Shown here piece by piece: positions 43,281 through 52,984 of a stretch of 64,000 nucleotides of DNA (its first letter is position 1; each line of letters starts with the position of its first letter). The notes beneath the pieces are model-generated. The model ran no database searches. It was not told the DNA's origin and worked only from the letters and a program-made list of their open reading frames with translations. A program made the translations under genes and the position numbers. This DNA comes from Aquarana catesbeiana (Eukaryota; Chordata; Amphibia; Anura; Ranidae): positions 618,401,592 through 618,465,591 of the forward strand of contig NC_133328.1 of assembly GCF_042186555.1 (NCBI RefSeq), in the 5' to 3' direction.

Positions 43281-43591
43281 ATGTCAACATCTGGAGAAGA
43301 GAAGAGGGAAGAAGACACGAAGCCAAGAAGCCCAGAAGTCCGGACCTCCGCTGGCAAAAGAGCGGCCTGAAGGCAGTGGAGGAACCGGCCGAAGAACTGG
43401 AACACCGGGAGAAGAGGCCGGAGAGAGCGGAGAAGAACCAACCGGACGCTGGGAGAAGAGGAACCGGAGGGACCCCCGAAGCCGGAAGAAGACCCCCGAA
43501 GCCGGAGGAAGACCCCCAAAGCCGGAGGAAGACCCCCCCGAGGGGTTTAATAAATTATTTTAAAAACCTGTGTAGTGTGTTTTATTATTGA
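43281..43591 (+). pseudogene. Charged protein of the palindromic element, right arm (frameshifted)
   Basis: ATG at 43281 opens MSTSGEEKREEDTKPR, which stops after about 29 codons at TGA near 43368. The homologous C-terminal part is in another frame (43376-43591) and ends PPKPEEDPQSRRKT and RGLINYFKNLCSVFYY. The two halves together match the left-arm and 3 kb copies. The ATG is 45 bp downstream of a TATATAAG box. AATAAA is at 43549-43554 with a GT-rich stretch after it. Function is unknown and the frame is broken in this arm. Confidence 0.4.
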
Positions 43592-44626
43592 CACTTTTTC
43601 CCTAGGTGAATGGGTAGGGCCCCCGGATTCCGATAAGCCCCCCGCCCGCAGACCCCGACAACCAATGGCCAGGGTTGTCGGGAAGAGGCCCTTGTCCTCA
43701 TCAACATGGAGACAGGGTGCTTTGTGGTGCGGGGGGCCGCAGGGCGCCCCCTCCCCCAAAGCATCCACCCCCCATGTTGAGGGCATGCGGCCTGGTACGG
43801 CTCAGGAGGGGGGGGCGCTCGCCCGTCCCCACCCCTTTTCCTGACCGGCCGGGCTGCGTGCTCGGATAAGGGACTGGTATGGATTTTGGGGGGACCCACG
43901 CCGTTTTTTCGGCGTAGGGGGTTCCCCTTGACATCCTTACCAGACCGAAGGGCCTGGTATGCCCCTGGGGGGGAACCCACGCCCAAATTTGGCGTGGAGT
44001 TCCCCCTCAAGATTCATACCAAACAGTGCCGGGCATTGGCGGGGATCTGAGTCGGAACCCCGTGCTTGTCGCTCATTGGGAAAGGAAAAATCATTTTTCC
44101 TTTCCCGAAGAGCGGCTCGGCGCTGTTATCCGCAGCTGACACAGTGCACTGCGAATACCTGCGGTTATGTGTGGATAGCTGCGCTAAATCGCTCCTGGAC
44201 GCAGGCAATTCTATTTTTTCTATCCGCACAGAACCGCATGTATCAAATTCGCAGCTAAACGCAGTGTGTGAATGGGGCCATAAGAAAGCATTGTGTGCTT
44301 TTAGCTGCGGTAGAAAATGAGAAAATCCGCAGCTAAAAGCACCATTCTATCCCTCCGTGTGAAAGGGGCCTTAGTCGTGTTCTCCACAAATCTGACCTTA
44401 ATGGAAGAGTGGCAAGAAGAAAGACATTGTTGAAGGAAAGCCATAAGAAGTCCCATTTGCAGTTTGCGAGAAGCCATGTGGGGGACACAGCAAACATGTG
44501 GAAGAAGGTGTTCTGGTCAGATAAAACCAAATTTTACTTTTTTGGCCTAAAAGCAAAATGCTATGTGTGGGGGAAAACTAACACTGCACATCACCCTGAA
44601 CACACCAGCGTGATGTGCAGTGTTAG

Positions 44627-45012
44627 TGGTGTCATTGGACAAGAGCACACCGAGTTCCCAGCATAGCTAGAGAACTGGCCACCATGTGCTCTCCTGCTTA
44701 GTGTGGTCAGTTTTTAATAGGAAAGGAGAGGGACTAGCAGGAACACCAGAGATTTCACACAAAGGAAGCAATGCAAAGAGAACAGGATACTTTTCCATAC
44801 AAGTACATGGTACAGCAGCCACATATTAGGAATATGGAATGCTGGGGTGACAAACACTTTAATGTATCAAAAATGATCTGGATAAAACAAATGGCCGGAT
44901 TTCCAACACTTGCCAGTGGAAGCGGAGATCTTTATTCATAGCATCCTATGGGATCCTCCAGTGTGTACTGGAGGTATCTGATATAAGAATGTGATTCAGT
45001 GAATAACCTCTT
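44627..45012. other. Stretch without recognised gene
   Basis: Sequence beyond the Tc1 break; nothing recognised. Confidence 0.4.
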
Positions 45013-45949
45013 CCCATCCAGCCGCCGTTATTATACAGCGGCAGGTTGGCACGATCCCGCGAGCCGTCGTAGCTATACGTCGGCTCCTTTAAGTAGCATA
45101 GCAGGCGGTGGCGCGCACCCGCTGCACTCGGGGGGTGCCGATGGTCGTGGCCGACGGTCGCGATGACCGATGGCCACAAGCAATCGCGGGCACGAGAGGC
45201 AGAACAAGGACGTGTGTGTGTGTAAACACACAAATCCCTCTTCTGTTCTGAGAGGAGTGACAGATCGTGATTCCTAATAGCTAGGAACCACGATCTGTCA
45301 TTTCCTCTAGTCAGTCCCCACAGTTAACCCCTTGATCGCCCCCTAGTGTTAACCCCTTCCCTGCCAGTGATATTTTTATAGTAATCAGTGCATTTTTATA
45401 GCACTGATCGCTGTATAAATGCCAATGGTCCCAAAAATGTGTCTGATGTGTCCGCCATAATGTCGCAGTCCCGATAAAAATCGCAGATCGCCGCCATTAC
45501 TAGTAAAAAAAATAAAATAATAAAAATGCTATAAATCTATCCCCTATTATGTAGACGCTATAACTTTTGCGCAAACCAATCAATATACGCTTATTGCAAT
45601 TTTTTTTTACCAAAAATATGTAGAAGAATACATATCGGCCTAAGCTGAGGAAAAAATTTGTTTTTTAAAAAAAAAAATGGGGATATTTATTATTGCAAAA
45701 AGTGCAAAATATTGTGTTTTTTTCAAAATTGTCGCTCTTCTTTTGTTTATAGCACAAAAAATAAAAACCGCAGAGATGATCAAATACCACTAAAAGAAAG
45801 CTCTATTTATGGGAAAAAAAAGACGTGAATTTTGTTTGGGTGTAGCGTCGCACGACCGCACAATTGTCAGTTAAAGCGACGCAATGCCGAATCGCAAAAA
45901 AAGGGCCTGGTCATTTAGCAGCCAAATCTTCCGGGGCTGAAGTGGTTAA
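45013..45949. mobile_element. TTAA-type element, ~0.9 kb
   Basis: The right end GGGGCTGAAGTGGTTAA and the internal order (CACTGATCGCTGTATAAATG, GTGTCCGCCATAATGTC, AATATGTAGAAGAATACATA, GATCAAATACCAC) follow the copy at 39073-39864. The left end is diverged (TCTTCCCATCCAGCCGCCG) and has lost its TTAA. Confidence 0.65.
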
Positions 45950-46103
45950 GCCTTCTCCCAGATAGATAGAAACTTTTAAAATAACCGCAATTGATATAAT
46001 AAATGATTTTGGAGAGGTCTAGAAAAAAATGCAATGCAGTGTGGGCTAGTAGTAAATCCTCCAACAGAGTCCATAGCGCAAAACTCCCTTAAACGCCCTA
46101 ATG

Positions 46104-46165
46104 TTGTAAAGCGCTGCGTAAACTGTCGGCGCTATATAAATCCTGTATAATAACAATCATAATAA
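46104..46165 (+). mobile_element. L2-type LINE 3' terminus
   Basis: Only TTGTAAAGCGCTGCGTAAAC to the ATAATAA tail is present, a very short 5'-truncated copy. Confidence 0.75.
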
Positions 46166-46340
46166 TAAACAGGGTGGAGGATCCGGGAGCCTTGTTTTAT
46201 ATGTATTTGCAGTGAAGGAAATTATATTTTTTGAAAAATAGTTGTGCCTCAAAAATCCCATCCTTTACATTGGAGCATAAATGTGTCTAACTTATAGGGG
46301 TGTGGCACTTTTAAATGATTTAAGAGGATAAAAAAAAAAC

Positions 46341-46565
46341 GTGAATTATATGTAAAATTATGATCATTGAAAACCAATAGTCCACATAAACTTAAAATGT
46401 CCAAAAATGTGCCAAGTTAAATGTTCCCCAAAGTGCCAGTTCTCCAAAATTACAACAAGCACTTTTCCGAGCACTGGCACTTTGTGGAAGATTCAGCTTG
46501 GCACATTTTTGGACATTTTAAGTTTATATGGACTATTGATTTTCCATTATCATAATTTTACATAT
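46341..46565. repeat. Inverted repeat with ~95 bp arms
   Basis: Arms 46325-46437 and 46468-46570 share AATTATATGTAAAATTATGA, CCACATAAACTTAAAATGTC and GCACATTTTTGGAC complements with several mismatches, around a loop of about 35 bp. It may be a small foldback element; no target duplication was defined. Confidence 0.8.
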
Positions 46566-46689
46566 AATTAACACTTTTTTTAAATTTGATTGCACTTTAC
46601 TTTTTTGTGTAATTTTTGGGTTATGATATCTTTTGGTTACTTACTACTAACGCTGAACCTGGGCACTCCTCTCCGTAGGCCCTATAACT

Positions 46690-48340
46690 GGCGGCTGATT
46701 CATTTTCTTTTACAGCACCTCCCCTCCAGAGTGGAACTGGAATCTACCCTGAAACATTACTTTGTCGAGAATGACACCCCTGATGTCTCCCTTTCCATAC
46801 TCTGGGCATGCCCACAAGGCGGTCATCAGGGGTCGGTGTCTTGCCCCTTCTTCAGCCATGAAGAAGGATGCTAGGGCCACCAAGCTACAAGGAGAAAGGC
46901 ACCTCAGGGTCCTTGAAGCCCAGCTACAGTCATCCTCGTCCCTATCTCTTCTCAAACGGATTACTCGCCTACGAATGACACTTAAGGACCTCGCAATGGG
47001 TCAGGTAGAGAAAGTACTGATCAGACTAAAACAGTTATACTACGACAAAGGCAACAAAGCACATTCATTACTGGCTAGAAAAGTAGCTGACCGAACTCAT
47101 ACATCTACCCTGCATCAAATTAAGAACAGGTTAGGTTGCTTGCTATCCCACCCCCAGGACATAGCCAACTCCTTTGCGGAATACGACACTGACTTGTATA
47201 ATAAAATTGAGATATCACATAATTCCCCCCCCCCTCACCGGACCTAGTTGATGGTATAACCCGCTACTTGGAGCAGGCTGGGATACCCCAACTCCAAGCC
47301 TCAGATCTGCATGCGCTCAATTTTCCCATTACTGCAGAAGAATTCACGATGACCTTTTATGGCCCTACCCTCTCACAAAACCCCCGGCCCAGACGGCCTG
47401 CCATACGAGTACTACAAATCTTTCCACCCCCTATTGCTCCCACATATGACCAAACTGCTTAACGCCTTCCTTCAGCAAACCCTCATCCCAAATGATATGC
47501 AAAGCTCCTTCCTTACCCTGATTCCAAAACCAGACAAGGACCCCTCTATATGTGTCAGCTACAAGCCCATAGCCCTATCGAACTCCGACCTAAAAATATT
47601 CACTAAACTCCTCTCGATCTGTTTGAATGCGGTTCTACCTACCCTGATCCATAAGGACCAAGCGGGCTTTGTCCCCCTCCGTCAAGCGGGAGATAACACA
47701 AGAAAAGTCATAGAATTAATCGATGTAGCTAACAGAGACAATTCAGAGTCCCTCATCTAGACGCAGAGAAGGCCTTTGACCGTCTTGGTTGGGTTTTCTG
47801 TTCGCCACACTACGCCACATGGGTTTCAGGGGACCTTTCCTGTGGGGCGATACAACATCTTTACACCAACCCCACATCACAAGTAAAGACCCCTTTTGCC
47901 CTTTCGTTCTCCTTCCCAGTTACTAATGGTACCCGCCAGGGCTGTCCGCTCTCCCCTTTGCTATTTGCTTTATGTGTAGAGCCCCAGGTGGCGACCATTC
48001 GCGGGCATCCGGACATACGGGGTATACCGGTTAGGGGAAAGGAATTCAAAATCTCGCTTTTCACGGACGACATTATCCTCACCTTGACCCAGCCCAGAGT
48101 CTCCCTACCTAACTTACATGCTGAACTTGACAAATATGGGGCGATTTCGGGTTACAAAACAAATGCATCTAAGTCCCCAGCCCTTCCAATTAACCCCCCA
48201 GAGGATGAAATCCACCACCTACGGTCTTGTTTACCCTATACCTGGGAACGTACGTCACTAAAATACTTGGGAGTTAATCTCACTCTGTCCTTCGCCACAC
48301 TATACCAAGCCAATCCCCCCCCCCCCCCCCATATATAGGT
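46690..48340 (+). pseudogene. L1/Tx1-type ORF2 remnant
   Basis: Several frames together trace the middle of an L1-group ORF2. A linker region (46762-47247, with KRITRLRMTLKDLAMGQ) precedes the reverse transcriptase, which includes KTPGPDGLPYEYYK, SSFLTLIPKPDKDP, HKDQAGFVPLRQAGDN, DAEKAFDR, GTRQGCPLSPLLFALC and the active-site LFTDDIILTL, then SLKYLGVNLT. The protein would nick and reverse-transcribe at the target; here frameshifts at about 47345, 47760 and 47950 disable it, and it stops at a C run near 48330. The motif set fits the Tx1/L1 clade of amphibians. Confidence 0.85.
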
Positions 48341-48344
48341 CAAT

Positions 48345-48474
48345 TAGGGATATTTTTTTATGTATTTTTTTTTTTTTTAATTGCGTTTGAAAAACTGCTG
48401 CGCAAAAATCGAATGACATAATAATATACAACAACCACAATTTTATTCTCTAGGGCCTCTGATTAAAAAAAAAT

Positions 48475-48514
<40 letters not shown>

Positions 48515-48540
48515 CATACTCTAGGGCCTCTGATTAAAAA

Positions 48541-48613
<73 letters not shown>

Positions 48614-48700
48614 TACTGTTTGTGGGTTCTAAGTAGTTTAAATGCTGATTTTTCCATGTAGGAGAGGAATGTCAGAATTGACCCGGACTGGAATGTGGTT
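48345..48700. repeat. (TA)n blocks with duplicated flank
   Basis: CTAGGGCCTCTGATTAAAAA followed by (TA)n occurs twice in succession (48452-48511 and 48521-48600). The block lies in sequence (GAAAAACTGCTGCGCAAAAA) that looks like part of a dispersed repeat. Confidence 0.8.
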
Positions 48701-49730
48701 AAAGATTCTATAATCTATATCTATATCTGTAACTGACTTTCCAATCCCAATGTTCTCAACAAAGAAAAAAATGTAAATATGTACAATATTTGTAGTTTGG
48801 CCACACTGCGCTGCAGATTAGCAGGTAATTGTGTCGGCCATTGTTACTCTTCATTCCTTCCCCTCCAGTGTGATGCATTTTGAAGAATTAACCCTTTGTC
48901 TTGATATAGGAAAGTAACAAAAATGCCCTCGAGCTGAAAATACTGTGTAAAAATTCAAAGAATTTATTGCAAAGAAACTGACAATCCCTCCTCCCCTTTG
49001 CCTCCTTGGAAAAATAATTGCAATTTTTTTATGGAGCCATTGTTACAGATACACTTCAGGGTTCAATAAAAACAAATCTGCTAATCTCAGCCTTAATTAT
49101 TTAGGGCCTGTATATACCTGCCAATTTTTAGTTCTGTAAAACGCATTAATTTTACTGCATTAACACGCATTTCTACTTCAATCATTTTTTATTTAAGTTT
49201 TTGTTTTATATTGGAAGCGAAAAAAATCCTGGGTCATTATATCAATGCAGTAATTAAACATTTGACAATATTTTTGTACATCTGATGCACGAACATGAAC
49301 AAGTAAATGTAAAAGAAACATGAACATGAAAAAAAAAATTATTGATCACATTTATTTCTAAAAAAGAAAAAAACATAAATATTTATTCAATAGAAATGTA
49401 ATTTTTAACATTTAAAATGTCATATTTAAAATATAATAAAAATGTAATTAATTTAAATATATTTATTTTATAAAAAGTGGTTTTTTTTATTTTTTTATTT
49501 AATAATTTGTGGAGTTACTTGTTCTGGGAAACATCATGTGCACTGAATGTTATTCTCTCCAAGTCAAATGTTCTTACTAGAGTGAATCACCAAAACATGG
49601 CATTATGGCCACTATAGGTCAAGAGGTATAACTACGGTAAATAAGCATAAATACCCTTAGGGACAGTTCACACCACATGCAATCCAGTGCATTTTTTTTC
49701 CTGCATCAAAAACGCATGGAAAGTAGGTTA
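48701..49730. other. AT-rich stretch without recognised gene
   Basis: Strongly AT-rich, especially 49190-49500, with no element ends or coding bias seen. Positions 49660-49730 (CAGTTCACACCACATGC...) resume at 50050, flanking the next insertion. Confidence 0.45.
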
Positions 49731-50046
49731 CAGGCAGTCCCAGAGTTACGAACACCCGAGTTACGAACGACTCCTACTTACGAACGGCCTCAAATGCCTG
49801 CCACTTGTGCTCCACGCTGGTCCTGGATACCTCCGGACACATCCCATACTGCAGTACTACATGTACTGCATGGCCAGAAGAGCCCCAGATAACATAACAA
49901 GCGCCCGGAACATCCAACATCCATGCACAGGTGGTGGTTACACTTACGAATGCAGTGTTGCGACTTACGATCAACTTTGACTTACGAACAAACCTACTAC
50001 TTACGAACAAACCTACCTATTGTGTTCGTAACTCGGGGACTTCCCC
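49731..50046. mobile_element. Tigger-like miniature element
   Basis: CAGGCAGTCCCAGAGTTACG at the left and CGTAACTCGGGGACTTCCC at the right are inverted and flanked by TA. Subterminal ACTTACGAAC repeats occur in both ends. This ending is characteristic of pogo/Tigger-type families. Non-coding. Confidence 0.8.
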
Positions 50047-50865
50047 ATATGGTTTCCAATGGCATAGTTCACACCAGTGCCGTCACTTCCAGAACTTTCC
50101 AGTTCCAGAAAAAAAAAGGAGAGCATGCTGCACTTTTCCTGCATTGTACCGGAACGCATCCCATCTATAAAACGTTCGCTCCCCAACTATCGCCCTGATT
50201 ATGGCACGTGCATTTGAGGAGGTAGTTGAGACACACCCCCTCTCACCCCAGCTACTCCAAGCCCAGATAGTAGTAATCCCCAAACCAGGGAAAGACCACA
50301 CGAATGGCGGCAATTATAGACCCACATCGTTATTGAACGTTGATCTCAATTTATTTTCAAAAATTATAGAGAATCGTCTTGCTCCCCAACTGCCCTCCCT
50401 TGTTCACAGCGACCAAGTAGGTTTCATCCCGGGACGAGAGGCCAGGGATAACACTACTAAAACACTTCATCTCATATCTTACGCTCAACGTAAGCGAATC
50501 CCCGCCTGTCTACTGGCCTGTGACGCTGAGAAAACCTTTGATAGGGTCAGCTGGCCGTTTCTTCATTTGTCCCTACAACAGGCCCTAAGCTATTGGCCAA
50601 GGTAATGTCCCTGTATTCTAACCCCTCTGCGAAAGTCGCGGCTAACCGGGAACTTTTGGAGGCTTTTCGGGATCAGGAATGGTACCGGACAGGGATGCCC
50701 GATGTTACCATTGCTGTTCACAATAACAATTGAACATCTGGCTCAGGCGATCCGCCATAATGATTCTATCCACGGAATTCCCACCTCCTCAGCGCATATC
50801 AAGTTATCCCTTTATGCTGACAACTTATTACTTTATATAACACAACCTCATATTGGCATTATGCT
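50047..50865 (+). pseudogene. L1/Tx1-type reverse transcriptase remnant
   Basis: From about 50170 a 134-codon frame reads AQIVVIPKPGKDHTNGG, NYRPTSLLNVDLNLF, SDQVGFIPGREARDN and LLACDAEKTFDRVSWPF, the first half of an L1-group reverse transcriptase. After frameshifts near 50600-50690 it resumes with LPLLFTITIEHLAQAIR and KLSLYADNLLLYITQP, where the usual YADD active site reads YADN, so the second catalytic Asp is lost. It is a different copy from the one at 46.7-48.3 kb, as the sequences overlap in motif coverage. It ends near 50865. The first ~100 bp belong to a repeat interrupted by the Tigger element. Confidence 0.85.
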
Positions 50866-51135
50866 TATTCGGGAACAGAGTATTTCTGGGTGTTTCCGAG
50901 TATTTCTGAATGATTCCGAGTATTTCCGAACGTCTCTGAACCATTCCGAGTGTCACAGGCGCCCCCGCACCTCTGGCCAAATGCGGTACTGCACACCCCA
51001 TTAGCTTGAATTCTGCTCGTTTTGCGAGACAACACTCGCAAACCGAGTCAGGATTTTTTTTTTTTTAAAGTTGCTAGTCTTTCAAAACGCTCGTTAACCG
51101 CGCTACTCGTTAACCAAGGTTCCACCGTAAGTATT
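50866..51135. mobile_element. Degenerate Tigger-like miniature element
   Basis: GTATTTCTGGGTGTTTCCGA repeats precede AAAACGCTCGTTAACCGCGC and TCGTTAACCAAGGTTCCACC, the complement of a Tigger-like end (GGTTAACGAGCGTTTTG). The left end is unclear. Confidence 0.6.
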
Positions 51136-52984
51136 TATTGCCTAATTGCCTATGAGGATCAGCTCCATCCAGTGGCCATACTGTGATGTTTTCCTGATTC
51201 ACGCTATTATTATGAATACCATCCAACCTGGAGCGAAAATAGCCTAGTAACGTTTGATCTTGCCAGCGTTTGCACAGAAAAAAAACGGACATGTAGTTTT
51301 CCAGGATGAATAGCTCTGCAAATATTTTATTAAAACACCCCATTGGTTTATGTGCGTTGTGGTGCATTGCCATTCATTCCTGATGGCTCTGCAATGCACA
51401 TATGCATTAAAAACAAATTTAACAGGTTCTATAGCACGCCGCAATTCGTGTGCTCACAGCGCACGACCTTCATCATGAGGGGGGGGGGATTTCAGCAGAG
51501 GGTGGATTTGTACTGGGTGGAGGGGGGGTATGCTTAGGGGGTAATTGTGCAGATTAGTGCTCAGTTTTTTTGGGGGGGCTTGGAGATTTTTGCTGACATA
51601 TAATGCTCATTCTTCTTGGGGTGGGGGCGCAGTTTGGCATGTCCGCCCTAGGCTCTAGAGGACCTTGTCCTGGCACTGCACTTAGTGCTCTTAATTTGAA
51701 ACAAGCAAACGCTATAGAGGGATGTGCTTTGTTCAGATTTCATGTCTGAGGTTTACAACCACTTTAAATGTCAGCCAGGGAGTGGGGAGAAGACGGGGGG
51801 GAATTAAGGAAATTATTTTTGTGAAGGGGGAAGGTCCACTTTAATGAACCCAGAGCTGCATGAAGTTATGTCTTTTATCCCTTCCTGGAGTTCAACGTTA
51901 AATTCCCTTTAAATTATTTTTTTCCTGCTTGAAGTTGAGTTTTTAACCACCGCAGACAAATTTCGTAATTAGAGGGAATCAGTCTTTCCAGCGATTCTGA
52001 AGTCTTCTTGGTACGATCTATCGCTGATCGTTCTTCTTCTTTACTTTAATTGTTTTTTTTTTGGTTAAGAGGAAACTTTGCAGAATGTAAAAAAGCTATT
52101 TCTCCATAGAATAAACAAGAGACTTTATTAACTCCGTCTGTGTCGTAGCCACGATCCTAGAAGTTGTACTGGTTTTGTAGCTGGGAGAATGTACTAAATA
52201 CTTCTTGCTGTGTGTCAGTCAGTGTGGTATTGTCTATGCATTTATCACTTCCAGAGGGGGGGGGGGGGTGGAACTGCTACAGATACAGATTTGTCCTAGG
52301 ACTATTCCTTTAATGATTCTTCATACACAGCCAAACCTTGCAGAGCATGTAGGAGGTGGGGAGAAGAGAATGGAAAGGCAGGAGGGAAAAGAAATACAGG
52401 GCTTGTCTTCGCTCCTGACGTCACCCCTGTCCTTTTTTTTAAAAAGACCGAGACAAAAGGCCATCAATGCTTTTATGTATGGATCAGCTGGGTCGGTGTG
52501 CAACCTCATCCCTCCCTACCACTGATTCTGCACCGCACTGAACTCCAACTGTCTCCAATCAATGCATTTAACACCGCTACCCAGGGATGAGGTGCCTCTT
52601 ATATTGGATTCTAACAGCTGTCTCCATCTGTCAGGTAAGTTCTAAAAGATGATGAGTTGGCTGGAGGAAAGTTTTGGAAAGTTCTGAAGGTGTAACGTGA
52701 TGGGGAGACTTGGAGAGCACACCTGTGATAAAGAATGACCTGCTCCATTTAGAGGAAGCTTTAAAGTAAGTTTGGTGCTCACATCTGTATGAAACATGTG
52801 GGGTTCCAAAATAATTCAGCTTTATTTTGGGAAGGCCACCTTGTGGGAAGCCTCCTTGGACTGGTGAAAAAAAAAAAATTAGATTGGATGTTGGATGCTA
52901 GGGTACAATGTTGGAGATCATAATGACTCTTTTTATGGCTTTACCTAATAAACATAGGTAGATTAGCAGGTTCATCTACCTATT
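51136..52984. other. Long stretch without recognised gene
   Basis: G runs at 51480-51490 and 52256-52268 and short frames without domains. Nothing supports a gene or a defined element; parts around 51240-51470 look repeat-derived. Confidence 0.45.

Larger units (their letters stand above)
42157..44370. mobile_element. 2.2 kb palindromic Harbinger-like element with divergent promoters
   Basis: The ends GGCGCCTTTCACACGG and CCGTGTGAAAGGGGCC are inverted and flanked by TTA at 42154-42156 and 44371-44373, the TWA target of PIF/Harbinger elements; excision would restore the Tc1 gene exactly. The two arms (about 42157-43140 and 43180-44370) are diverged inverted copies of one unit, each with a promoter at the centre, a short charged frame, AATAAA, and about 900 bp of GC-rich sequence. 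No transposase is encoded, so movement must have been in trans. A single-arm relative is at 1930-3110. Confidence 0.85.
41481..44609 (+). mobile_element. Tc1-like transposon, 3'-truncated and interrupted
   Basis: From CAGTGCCTTGAAAAAGG (after TA at 41481) the sequence follows a vertebrate Tc1-like element through its 5' UTR and gene. It is split at 42156 by the 2.2 kb palindromic element, resumes at 44371, and stops near 44609 at a hairpin. The right terminal repeat is missing. Confidence 0.9.
41866..44609 (+). pseudogene. Tc1-like transposase, interrupted and truncated
   Basis: The gene starts with ATGAAGGCCAAGGCACACAC (MKAKAHTRQVRDKVVEKF), the N-terminal DNA-binding helices. A frameshift near 41950 moves the reading to RKWKEYGTTANLPRHG and PMVTLEELQ in other frames. 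The palindromic element interrupts the codons for TTI(R)RVLH at 42154-42156 and the reading resumes at 44371 with VLHKSDLNGRVARRK. KVFWSDKTKFYFFG then carries the first catalytic Asp with the usual Glu of SDET changed to Lys (SDKT). The second Asp and the Glu of the DD34E triad are lost because the element stops soon after HHPEHT. The protein is dead. Confidence 0.9.
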
